A DNA stretch of 64,000 bases from NCBI GenBank assembly GCA_028023455.1, contig JAQFVV010013407.1, positions 66,873 to 130,872 of the forward strand, written 5' to 3'. The position numbers were made by a program, and so were the translations under genes. Below the pieces are notes generated by a model. The model did no database searches, was not told the origin of the DNA, and worked only from the letters and a program-made list of their open reading frames with translations. Each line of letters opens with the position of its first letter. Position 1 is the stretch's first letter. Origin of the DNA: Epiperipatus broadwayi. Lineage: Eukaryota; Onychophora; Udeonychophora; Euonychophora; Peripatidae. Below are positions 49,237 through 59,769 of this stretch, one piece after another.

Positions 49237-52200
49237 TGTGCCAGTCAAAATATGCTTATCCATCTAACACGAGCTGGAACTCACAAAATGTACTTCAAAC
49301 CCAGTCAAGCCCGAGATTTAGGTCAGGGACCAGCCTGGATTCGAACCCACTCTCCAAGCACCAGATCTAACACCCAATGGATAACATAACAATGGTAGCA
49401 CACGAGATTTAATTCTTCATCCGGCCCACTAGCAAATCGGAGAAAACAATAAGACTCATGGACTTAAACATATATATAAACAACTTAAATATTAGACATT
49501 CCACAGATAAAATCTAACATATTTAAATAATAGGGGCTTTACTAATGAATACTTATGGGCAATTAGTGAATTGGATTGATTTAATAATGAGACAGAAACT
49601 GATATATGATGGATTAAAATATATTTATTGACAATTGTTGTTGGCCAATGCACACAGGCATTTCATTTATAAAGTAACATTCTCTAGACTATTTGAACAA
49701 TAATTGATGTTGGCAAATAGGTTTGTGGCTATGATTCAATGGAGCCAAATATCCTGCTATACAACTAATCACTACATTAACTTTTACCAGTTATGCCCTT
49801 TCATCATCAGTTCGTGTGGCTCTTTTACGTAAAATCAAACCAAGTCTGGAGTGAAACTTAATACATCTTAATTATAAGAAATTTATTTTAACTATGGGCT
49901 TTTAAAGCGTCCCAGATAGCTTTAGATCGAACGGGTTTTCAAGAATGCTTCGGATCAATGCCGAAGACTGCATATTAGGAAGGAAGAGTTGGCTATAACG
50001 ATTTTACTAATACGCTAGGCACAAGTAAAATATAATAATAAAGTGGCTCTGCGGATGGAAGAATAGTTTTAGGGTTTTTGTGACAAACAACGGTTTACCC
50101 AATAACCGATCGTCATGCTGCAAAAGGGAACCTTTATTTGGTTCATAAGAAGCGGGGGACTTACGTGCTAATCTGGCCCGTAGCTCAGACTTCGCTACTG
50201 CACTACCCTTAAGAGAAGATGGGCTGGACTTACCGTGGCTCCATCTTATATATATCAAAAGGAACAGCACAATGAGAAAATATTAATAAATCCCACATCC
50301 GCCAAGCCGAAGGATATTATAAATTAAAGATCATATATTAAATGAACACCAGTTCATCAGCTTGATCAAAAGAGCCAACTCTTCTGTAGCATGAGAAATA
50401 TGTATATGTTACTGACGGGAATATATACAAACTTTACTTTATCCCGTTCAATCTCTTTAGTGATCTATAACTACTAAACTTTTAAAAAGGAGGAAAAGTA
50501 TATTTAATAAGGGATTTACGAATACTTTACTAAAAAATATACTTATGATTGCACTCCAGGCTAGTTTAATTTTTAGTAATATAATAATTAAAGGTTGAAA
50601 AGCCACATTTTGTATTTATATTAATTAATTTACTAAATGACAAAATATGAATTTGGGTTTCGAAACAGCGCACGAAATGACGCTATATAAATAATAATAC
50701 GAAGATGTTAAATTTATATGTTTAAAAACATATTCTATAATTAAATGCACGCTGTTTCGAAACATAGGCATAATTAATAATTATTAAAAATAAGCAAAAG
50801 AAAAGCAAAATATAACTGCAGTGATTAAATTATATAGCAAAACATTAATTAACACAGAAATTTAGCAAAGTATTTCATTTATAGAAAGAGTTTACAATAT
50901 TGAATTAATAAAGAAATTTACAAAAGTATTTCATTTTATAGAATTTAAAGATTATTTGAAAAAATTTAGAAAGAAGTTTCGATAATATGGTTAGCTAACC
51001 TGATTTTGAAGAAATAATGATTGTTGTTGAAATTCACACAGAGCTCTGTGATTTTAAATAATATTAAAACAGTTCTCCTATAGCTGAACTGGAGATATTC
51101 GAGCTGGAACGAAGGTGAGTTCTTTGGCGGCTTATGGCATGTTCTTATTCAGTTGGGAGACGATTTAAAATGGTTTTGGAACAAAGGCAAGTTCTTTTAG
51201 CGGCTTATGACATCTTTTATTTGGTGTGGGTGTTGCTTCGGCATTTGATGGATTGAACTCGGCGTTCCATCACGGGAATTGCAGCAATTCTTGCCTGACT
51301 TTAGCCAGACATGGTAAAATTAACAATTTTGACTTCTGATGTGAACTCTCTTCAAAAGCAAGATGGATTCTTCCTTCCCGCTTAAAATAAGGCCTATTTA
51401 TATCCTTCTACTAAACTTTAACACCTTTTTGGAATTTCGTAAGCCTCGGGACCAATTGACTTTAATTCAATTTCTACAACAACTGATAAAATCTCCGAGG
51501 TGTTATATTTAATTTCCTTAAAAAAAATGTATCAAAATATATAAACTATATAATTTGATTCATTTTCATTAATTAAATTCCTTTTCAGGTGTTATTACTT
51601 AGCAGAAGGAACGGTATTCTGATTTAATGAAAAAGTCTTTTGTTGCAAACAAAAATCAATCAGAAAACAGATTTTACTTTTTACCCAGGGTGCAGTCACT
51701 AATTGATCTCTTGTTTACACAAAATTCTCATTTTTAATTACAAATGGATGATTTTTATTTTACTGAAATAAATAACTTTTAACATATTTGTTCTTACATA
51801 TTATTTGTTTATTAAAAAAAAAGCAAATTTAAAGAAAATACTTTAGTTTCAATTATATATGTAAAACATTAAATCAGAAAACTGTTAAATATAATTTAAA
51901 GAAAACATTTTACATTATAGTATATCTTTTTTATTTTAACTTAAATATATATATAAATCATTTTGCCGCTATTCCAAGGTTTAAATTATCCATCCACATA
52001 CGAATATTATAGCGAATATAATTAAAAATTGACTAAAAATTAATAAAACATTTTATAATAAATTATGAGCATTTCTCCGCTATAATTGTATCAAACCTGT
52101 CTAATTATAGCGTGTTTTCGTATGTAAATGGATGATGCAATTCAAGCGGCCATTGTAGCAAAGTTTTCCCGCTCGACTTATATATTACATTTTTACATTT

Positions 52201-52281
52201 AAAATAGGTTCGAAACTAGTTCAGACGAGTAGGTCATTAGGTTGATGGTGAAACGGAAAAAGATTGGAGGTTTCCGTTTCA
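49237..52281 (-). repeat. LTR, left copy (3' LTR if the element is minus-strand)
   Basis: 3045 bp. It contains a TATA box on the minus strand (TATAAATA, complement of 51395-51402), a hairpin with GTTTCGAAACAGCG arms (50657-50670 and 50750-50763), and an inverted pair around 51987-52005 and 52110-52128. It also has a B-box-like GGTTCGAATCC on the minus strand (49337-49347). The last 34 bp form an inverted repeat with TGAAACGGAAA arms (52248-52281). An 87-codon minus frame at 50007-50270 has no recognisable domain. Confidence 0.9.
51395..51402 (-). promoter_or_regulatory. TATA box in LTR (minus strand)
   Basis: GGATATAAATAGGCC on the minus strand is a strong TATA-box match and is identical in the other LTR (57321-57328). 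It implies transcription toward lower coordinates, the same direction as the internal ORF. Confidence 0.6.
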
Positions 52282-52811
52282 TATCAGTAAACTTGGTAAA
52301 AAAAAACAAATAAAAAAAAAAAGACTTTACTTATATAACACGGAGCTAAATTATGGCTTCTTTCAAAATATAAACTCATGACCTAATCCTACGCTAAACT
52401 TATGATAATACATCATACTGGATTATACTATATAATAAATTTAATGCTTCTCACAATTATCAATACACATAATGAAATTATCGGTTATTAGTAAATATTT
52501 TAAACTTAAACAGATATATACCCAAACGAGTATACCTCTTTGTCAAAATAATGGATATGTTTTATATATATATATAAAATATAATGCGTGTAATAAATAT
52601 ATAAAAGGGTATATAGATAATATATGGTTAAAATATAAAGTATATAATAGGTAAAATGGATATAGATAAAATGTAATGTGTATAATAACAATATAAAGGG
52701 TATGTAAATAAATATAAAGTGTATAATATATATATATAAGGTATATAAATCAAATACAGAGTATATAATATATATATAGTGATCAAATCACTCACAAAAA
52801 TAACTAACAAT
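52282..52811. other. Internal 3' region of the LTR element
   Basis: Non-coding, rich in short degenerate TATA/GTATAATA repeats (52560-52790). In the minus-strand model a polypurine tract should lie next to 52281, but none is evident: the minus strand there reads ACCAAGTTTACTGAT. Confidence 0.5.
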
Positions 52812-54065
52812 TTAAATAGGATCTGGGGGTTGTTTAAGGAGTAACTCCACGCCGGGGTCGAAACAACATCTCAACAGATCATCATCATCATCGTCAGTTG
52901 TCCAACCGTCTTCATCATCATCGGTTATCCATTCATAGCTTTCATTTTTGTCTTTCAACCTCACAGGAGATCGCTTAGGGTGCATTATCAAACTTAGTGC
53001 GAATTCGCTGCCTTCATACGGTATCTCGCTATGTAGCTCGACATTCTTTTCTTCCGTAAGTGCTTTTCCCCATTCCTTGCTTTGACTTTGCGTCACTTGG
53101 GATTTGTTCTTTTCCAAACCAATTTGTTCTTCATACCGGTAAAATGTGCTATTTTCATCATCCATCTGGAACTTATGTTCGCTTAAAAATTCATTTTCTT
53201 TGACTATGGTACTTTGCTGATCGACTTTGGCTTCGCTCTCTCTAAAATTATTTTTATTATCATCTTCACTCTGGCCAATAATTTGCACTCCCTCCTGTCT
53301 ATCAAGTCTTTTATCTTGGTAATCACTAGCAAAGTTGCTTTCCTTACTTTCCTTTTCTCTCTCTTCTTTCATTTCTGCTACAACTTTCAATTCTTGAGTA
53401 TACGCTGTCACAACGTTTTCTTCTTTGGCAGCCATTTGATTTTTTTCCATTAAATTTTCTCTGATTTCATGTATTTCATTTCTCATTTCCTTTTGAGTCT
53501 CTTCATAGCCTTGAAATTTGTTGCCTAATTCTACACCAACTTCATAAACCTCGTCTATCACATTCTTTTCTTGACATTCCACCTTCTCTACTATGGTCTT
53601 CACTTCTTCTTTAATCACAACAAATTCCTTTCTATTTTCTTCTTGGTTTTTATGTAACATTTCTTTAGCTTCTCCCCTAATTTCTTCAGACTTCTGCTGA
53701 CAGCTGGTTGACAATCCCTGTAGACCTTGGCACATTTCTTCCAGTCTTTTATCTCTGTCTGCCATCTCTTGTCTAATATCTCTGCTAAGGGTTTCAAATC
53801 TTTGTGTCATTTTGTGATTCATTTCCTCCATTTTCTGATCCCTTTCCTCCATTTTCTGATTCATTTTCTGATCCCTTGCCTCCATTTTCTGATCCCTTGC
53901 CTCCATTTTCTGATCCATTTCTTTCGCATCCTGTCTAAGCTGTCTCAGCAACCAATTAAAATCCCAGCCTTCCTGCTTAATCTCCATCGGTGTCTGTTCC
54001 GATATTTTTGTAACTAAATTCTCTGGCATAGCTACAGTTTTTGTTATCTTGTACAATCCTTTCAA
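52812..54065 (-). CDS. 417-aa coiled-coil ORF of the LTR element (gag-like, unproven)
   Basis: Intact 417-codon frame, the only substantial one between the LTRs. Residues ~34-47 hold a WDFNWLLRQLRQD segment. Residues ~48-110 are a long charged coiled coil with 7-residue repeats (DQKMEAR twice, then related units) continuing as Lys/Glu-rich helix to about residue 235. A very acidic patch (DDDEDGW and a run of six Asp) lies at about 381-397, then a short C-terminus FDPGVELLLKQPPDPI. No CCHC zinc knuckle and no enzyme motif. Position and structure suggest a gag-like structural protein of a non-autonomous element, but this is inference. The first Met at 54065 is used; the Met at residue 13 or 27 could also start it. 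Confidence 0.7.
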   Translation of the reverse strand: MKGLYKITKTVAMPENLVTKISEQTPMEIKQEGWDFNWLLRQLRQDAKEMDQKMEARDQKMEARDQKMNQKMEERDQKMEEMNHKMTQRFETLSRDIRQEMADRDKRLEEMCQGLQGLSTSCQQKSEEIRGEAKEMLHKNQEENRKEFVVIKEEVKTIVEKVECQEKNVIDEVYEVGVELGNKFQGYEETQKEMRNEIHEIRENLMEKNQMAAKEENVVTAYTQELKVVAEMKEEREKESKESNFASDYQDKRLDRQEGVQIIGQSEDDNKNNFRESEAKVDQQSTIVKENEFLSEHKFQMDDENSTFYRYEEQIGLEKNKSQVTQSQSKEWGKALTEEKNVELHSEIPYEGSEFALSLIMHPKRSPVRLKDKNESYEWITDDDEDGWTTDDDDDDLLRCCFDPGVELLLKQPPDPI

Positions 54066-54699
54066 AATTATTATTATTTTATACCTAATAAATATTTGAT
54101 TTTTAAAACTTTTGTACTTTTAATACGGCTGTCTGCTGATCTCCCCCTTCAAGAATGACTCGCTCACTTCCATCCCAACTCTATGCCTAACTCACTAATA
54201 TATCTATAAGCTTACTCCATCTCGATGCCCGTCCAACATATAATGAATTTTAAAAAAAAATTTTCGTCTCCCTACTTTTTATTTTATAAAACATATGAAA
54301 TTCTTTTTTTATTTAAAAAAAAATCCCTTCTTTTTTTCTAGCTTTAATAAAATATACGAAAAATTTAAAAAAAAATCTTTTTTTTTTTTTCGTCTATATA
54401 TCTAAAGTATAACACATATTTTAATATTAAAGATGACTTAATAAAAATTTAACTCAACCCCGCTCTCTTCTTCCAGCTGTTTTTTTTTTTATATATCCAT
54501 ATATATACTTAAATAGTTTTGTGACCTAATTCCGTTTGACCCGTCTGCACCAATTTCAAACCTTTTAACTTTTGGTTAATTTGACGTTACTTATATATAT
54601 ATATTTCTTCCTCACTTTAAACCACTCCAATTCATAAAAATACTTTGATAAAACAATGAGACCCCCCCTTTTCTTTTAATCTAAATTTCTTTTCTCTGC
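54066..54699. other. Untranslated leader of the LTR element
   Basis: AT-rich, with many T runs on the plus strand (54250-54490). No ORF of note. In the minus-strand model this is leader upstream of the 417-aa ORF. Confidence 0.5.
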
Positions 54700-55155
54700 T
54701 CCCTAATGACAAATTTATAAGAGGATGACTTATAACTTGATCAATCATCCTCGGGCGCCAGTCACTAGTGAACAGGAAAGACACAAAATAAATTTAGTAA
54801 ATTTTTTTGCTATATACACACAAAAGTCCATAACTCATAGGTGCTTACATCGAAGCCTCACTTGGTCGTCCAAACGCGGGAAAAAAATCTTACATATATA
54901 CATTATTCAAAAAAAAATTTGACTCAAAATCATTAATTTTGACCAAAAGAATTATATATATACTCCATAATCTCTTCAGGGGTGGAAATGAGTTACAAGC
55001 CCCATGATTTTGGGCGTCCAAACGCGGAAAAAAAAAAACTAGGTAACAACTTTTTAAAAAAAATACATATAACAGACTTCAGTACTCAGGGTATGTGGGT
55101 GTTTATGACGAAGCCCCAGTTGGGCAGCCAAACGCGGAAAAAAAAAAAAAAACTA
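54700..55155 (-). promoter_or_regulatory. Leader with repeated tRNA-Lys-like primer-binding motifs
   Basis: Next to the right LTR the minus strand carries TGGCTGCCCAACTGGGGC (complement of 55113-55130). It is two single-base indels from TGGCGCCCAACGTGGGGC, the complement of metazoan tRNA-Lys 3' ends. Related motifs follow: TGGACGCCCAAAATCATGGG (from 55020 down), TGGACGACCAAGTGAGGC (from 54872 down) and TGGCGCCCGAGG (from 54760 down). The first three are each preceded by a T run and CCGCGTT. Spacing is about 110-150 bp. The first lies 25 bp inside the LTR edge, further than the usual few bases. The A run at 55138-55152 is also a possible polypurine tract if the element were plus-strand. Confidence 0.55.
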
Positions 55156-58100
55156 TGTGCCAGTCAAAACATGCTTATCCATCTAACACGAGCTGGAACT
55201 CACAAAATGTACTTCAAACCCAGTCAAGCCCGAGATTTAGGTCAGGGACCAGCCTGGATTCGAACCCACTCTCCAAGCACCAGATCTAACACCCAATGGA
55301 TAACATAACAATGGTAGCACACGAGATTTAATTCTTCATCCGGCCCACTAGCAAATCGGAGAAAACAATAAGACTCATGGACTTAAACATATATATAAAC
55401 AACTTAAATATTAGACATTCCACAGATAAAATCTAACATATTTAAATAATAGGGGCTTTACTAATGAATACTTATGGGCAATTAGTGAATTGGATTGATT
55501 TAATAATGAGACAGAAACTGATATATGATGGATTAAAATATATTTATTGACAATTGTTGTTGGCAAATGCACACAGGCATTTCATTTATAAAGTAACATT
55601 CTCTAGACTATTTGAACAATAATTGATGTTGGCAAATAGGTTTGTGGCTATGATTCAATGGAGCCAAATATCCTGCTATACAACTAATCACTACATTAAC
55701 TTTTACCAGTTATGCCCTTTCATCATCAGTTCGTGTGGCTCTTTTACGTAAAATCAAACCAAGTCTGGAGTGAAACTTAATACATCTTAATTATAAGAAA
55801 TTTATTTTAACTATGGGCTTTTAAAGCGTCCCAGATAGCTTTAGATCGAACGGGTTTTCAAGAATGCTTCGGATCATCGCCGAGCAGACTGCATATTAGG
55901 GAGGGAGAGTTGGCTATAACGATTTTACTAATATGCTAGGCACAAGTAAAATATAATAATAAAGTGGCTCTGCAGATGGAAGAATAGTTTTAGGGTTTTT
56001 GTGACAAACAACGGTTTACCCAATATCCGATCATCATGCTGCAAAAGGGAACCTTTATTTGGTTCATAAGAAGCGGGGGACTTACGTGCTAATCTGGCCC
56101 GTAGCTCAGACTTCGCTACTGCACTACCCTTAAGAGAAGATGGGCTGGACTTACCGTGGCTCCATCTTATATATATATATCAAAAGGAACAGCACAACGA
56201 GAAAATATTAATAAATCCCACATCCGCCAAGCCGAAGGATATTATAAATTAAAGATCATATATTAAATGAACACCAGTTCATCAGCTTGATCAAAAGAGC
56301 CAACTCTTCTGTAGCATGAGAAATATGTATATGCTACTGACGGGAATATATACAAACTTTACTTTATCCCGTTCAATCTCTTTAGTGATCTATAACTACT
56401 AAACTTTTAAAAAGGAGGAAAAGTATATTTAATAAGGGACTTACGAATACTTTACTAAAAAATATACTTATGATTGCACTCCAGGCTAGTTTAATTTTTA
56501 GTAATATAATAATTAAAGGTTGAAAAGCCACATTTTGTATTTATATTAATTAATTTACTAAATGACAAAATATGAATTTGGGTTTCGAAACAGCGCACGA
56601 AATGACGCTATATAAATAATAATACGAAGATGTTAAATTTATATGTTTAAAAACATATTCTATAATTAAATGCACGCCGTTTCGAAACATAGGCATAATT
56701 AATAATTATTAAAAATAAGCAAAAGAAAAGCAAAATATAACTGCAGTGATTAAATTATATAGCAAAACATTAATTAACACAGAAATTTAGCAAAGTATTT
56801 CATTTATAGAAAGAGTTTACAATATTGAATTAATAAAGAAATTTACAAAAGTATTTCATTTTATAGAATTTAAAGATTATTTGAAAAAAATTTAGAAAGA
56901 AGTTTCGATAATATGGTTAGCTAACCTGATTTTGAAGAAATAATGATTGTTGTTGAAATTCACACAGAGCTCTGCGATTTTAAATAATATTAAAACAGTT
57001 CTCCTATAGCTGAACTGGAGATATTCGAGCTGGAACGAAGGTGAGTTCTTTGGTGGCTTATGGCATGTTCTTATTCAGTTGGGAGACGATTTAAAATGGT
57101 GTTGGAATGAAGGCAAGTTCTTTTAGCGGCTTATGACATCTTTTATTTGGTGTGGTTGTTGCTTCGGCATTTGATGGATTGAACTCGGCGTTCCATCACG
57201 GGAATTGCAGCAATTCTTGCCTGACTTTAGCCAGACATGGTAAAATTAACAATTTTGACTTCTGATGTTAACTCTCCTCAAAAGCAAGATGGATTCTCCC
57301 TTCCCGCTTAAAATAAGGCCTATTTATATCCTTCTACTAAACTTTAACACCTTTTTGGAATTTCGTAAGCCTCGGGACCAATTGACTTTTAATTAAAGCA
57401 AAATAATATAATTCAATTTCTACAACAACTGATAAAATCTCCGAGGTGTTATATTTAATTTCCTTAAAAAAATGTATCGGAATATATAAACTATATAATT
57501 TGATTCATTTTCATTAATTAAATTCCTTTTCAGGTGTTATTACTTAGCAGAAGGAACGGTATTCTGATTTAATGAAAAAGTCTTTTGTTGCAAACAAAAA
57601 TCAATCAGAAAACAGATTTTACTTTTTACCCAGGGTGCAGTCACTAATTGATCTCTTGTTTACACAAAATTCTCATTTTTAATTACAAATGGATGATTTT
57701 TATTTTACTGAAATAAATAACTTTTAACATATTTGTTCTTACATATTATTTGTTTATTAAAAAAAAAAAGCAAATTTAAAGAAAATACTTTAGTTTCAAT
57801 TATATATGTAAAACATTAAATCAGAAAACCGTTAAATATAATTTAAAGAAAACATTTTACATTATAGTATATCTTTTTTATTTTAACTTAAATATATATA
57901 TAAATCATTTTGCCGCTATTCCAAGGTTTAAATTATCCATCCACATACGAATATTATAGCGAATATAATTAAAAATTGACTAAAAATTAATAAAACATTT
58001 TATAATAAATTATGAGCATTTCTCCGCTATAATTGTATCAAACCTGTCTAATTATAGTGTGTTTTCGTATGTAAATGGATGATGCAATTCAAGCGGCCAT

Positions 58101-58228
58101 TGTAGCAAAGTTTTCCCGCTCGACTTATATATTACATTTTTACATTTAAAATAGGTTTGAAACTAGTTCAGACGAGTAGGTCATTAGGTTCATGGTGAAA
58201 CGGAAAAAGATTGGAGGTTTCCGTTTCA
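55156..58228 (-). repeat. LTR, right copy (5' LTR if the element is minus-strand)
   Basis: 3073 bp, aligned end to end with 49237-52281. Differences include a ~22-bp insertion near 57390 and an extra TA pair near 56175. The minus-strand TATA box is kept (57321-57328). If this is the 5' LTR, transcription would start near 57290 and run toward lower coordinates through a very long R-U5 (about 2.1 kb). Confidence 0.9.
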
Positions 58229-58239
58229 ATATATATATA

Positions 58240-58787
58240 TATACATTTTCAACATTTCAATTGTTTTTGTGCACCATTACAAGTCATTTTTAAGAACCTA
58301 TAACAAAGAAAAATAATACTCTAAATATAAATCTCTTTTATATATTGAACATTAACACATCAAATTCACAGTAATAAAACATATTAACTTTACAAAACTT
58401 TTTTTTTACATATTAAGTATAAACTTTCAAAAAAATATTAGAAACCATTAAACAAAATATGATTTAAATCTATTTACCCATCCCTAATTTCAAATTTATT
58501 TCTCCTTTAACTGTTTTATATAACTTCTATATCATACTTTTAAATCAATTAAAAAACAAATGTAAATTATTTTTTTATCCTTTAACAATTTACTTAAATA
58601 CTATTTAAACATTCCATATTAATTACATTTTATTTTATATTCCTATCTAATGCCATTAATCCTATTTAAAACAGGTTTATATCTTTTTATGTAAGATATT
58701 CTTTTACCATCCTTTGTCTATAGTTTTAACCTTTTCCAACATTCTACTATCAAAGTTTTTGTGTCCAAATCTTTATAATGTATATAT
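58240..58787 (-). pseudogene. GIY-YIG-type gene fragment with 3' flank, inverted copy
   Basis: The minus strand from 58785 down encodes a decayed form of the C-terminal block seen at 62590-62737. It has a FGH.NFD..MLEK segment and KRYKPVLNRING-like residues, followed by the same ~500 bp of 3' non-coding sequence, ending at a TA tract. It is an inverted copy of 62590-63290. The left end abuts the LTR element and the right end abuts a diverged LTR fragment. Confidence 0.65.
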
Positions 58788-59040
58788 TGTATCGGTCAAA
58801 ATATATTGATTCCTCTAATATGAACTGAAACTCAAGAATGTATTTCAAACTCAGTCAAATCCCAGATTTAGGTCTGAGACAATCCTGAGTTCAAACCCAT
58901 TCACAAGTCCCCAAGTCAAACACCTAATGAATAACATATAATAATGGAAATAAAGAATTTATTTTTTAGTCTGGCCCAGTAACAGAGCAGCAGAAAGACA
59001 ATGAGACTCGCACATCTAGTGCATAATTACTTAACCAAAA
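58788..59040 (-). mobile_element. Diverged fragment related to the LTR terminus
   Basis: About 250 bp resembling the first 250 bp of the LTR at 49237 and 55156. It starts TGTATCGGTCAAAATATATT where the LTR has TGTGCCAGTCAAAATATGCT, and shares the CAGATTTAGGTC-like block and the (C/T)CTGGCCCA segment. Identity is clearly lower (about 70% by eye). Like the full element it begins right at a (TA)n tract. It may be an old solo-LTR fragment or a related SINE-like unit. Confidence 0.6.
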
Positions 59041-59683
59041 ATATAGTTTCAATCAATGAAACTATCCTAGAGAATACTTAAAAGATTAGCAGAGGATTTG
59101 AACCCTATTTATGAATCTAATAGGAAAACATAAGCATGTTTGGATTGGTGAAAATAAAAGAAAAACAATTTGAACACTCAAATAAGTTAAATAACAAATA
59201 TAGTTTATGATTTAATTGTTAAGATAATAAATTGATTAGGTACATTAGTATGTGCATGAATTAGTGGTCTTTTAAAGTGGTAGATTGTACATAAAAGGAT
59301 TCATGCTAACAGTTTTCATATGCTCTTTTATATACAAATTAATATATATACACAAACACCAAGTTTTAGTGGGTACAGTATTAAAATGCCAATCATTTAT
59401 TATAAAAAAATTACATTGTGTTACTATTAATGCTATTATCTATGTATATTGAAAATGGTGACCAATATATAGCTTCAAGGATCATTCATGGATTAATTAC
59501 ATACATAATAAAACTATTTACACCATAGTGGTCATAAAAATAATTCACAATACACTTTGAAATTACATTTTAAAATGCAGCAGAATATTTCAAAAGTCTC
59601 TTTTAGTTAACATTTGGAAGAATGCTTTGTTTCCCCCAAGACATATAGTATTAAAATAAAGAAATTGTCAAGCATTGTTAATT
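59041..59683. other. AT-rich non-coding region
   Basis: Nothing recognisable. Confidence 0.5.
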
Positions 59684-59769
59684 GAGAGGTCATCGCAGCT
59701 TCCTTGCAAGCAAGTAGTTGTTTGCAGATGGTTGTGGGTTCATGTCCTGGCCAATGCTATGACATATGA
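59684..59769 (+). repeat. tRNA-derived SINE fragment, copy 2
   Basis: GAGGTCATCGCAGCTTCCTT and AAGCAAGTAGTTGT are followed by a B-box-like GTGGGTTCATGTCC and CCAATGCTATGACATATGAA, then an A run. Same order as the copy at 31194-31282 (minus). The A-rich 3' end fits a retroposed SINE. Confidence 0.55.

Larger units (their letters stand above)
49237..58228 (-). mobile_element. Non-autonomous LTR retrotransposon with giant (~3.05-kb) LTRs
   Basis: Two ~3.05-kb direct repeats, each starting TGTGCC and ending TTTCA (canonical TG...CA), flank a 2.87-kb internal region. The outer flanks are (TA)n on both sides, compatible with a short TAT/ATAT target duplication. By eye the repeats differ by roughly 35-45 substitutions plus a few indels, so insertion is recent. 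The internal region has no protease, RT, RNase H or integrase, only one 417-codon ORF on the minus strand. Minus orientation is supported by the ORF, a TATA box in the LTR and primer-binding-like motifs beside the right LTR. It resembles the LARD class, which depends on enzymes from other elements. Confidence 0.85.

Noticed and set aside
52506-52810. Tyr/Ile-rich minus-strand frames
   Set aside because: They come from degenerate TATA/GTATAATA repeats inside the LTR element.
53214-54017. Plus-strand open frames opposite the 417-aa ORF
   Set aside because: Shadows of the minus-strand coiled-coil ORF; the plus frames read Phe/Leu/His-rich antisense of Lys/Glu/Met codons.
54982-55308. Plus-strand 108-codon frame across the right LTR boundary
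   Set aside because: It spans A runs and the start of the LTR; the LTR part is also open at 49140-49370 only because the DNA is duplicated.
49237-58228. Plain segmental duplication of 3 kb
   Set aside because: TG...CA ends, (TA)n flanks on both sides, a TATA box in each repeat and a primer-site-like motif next to one repeat fit LTRs better.
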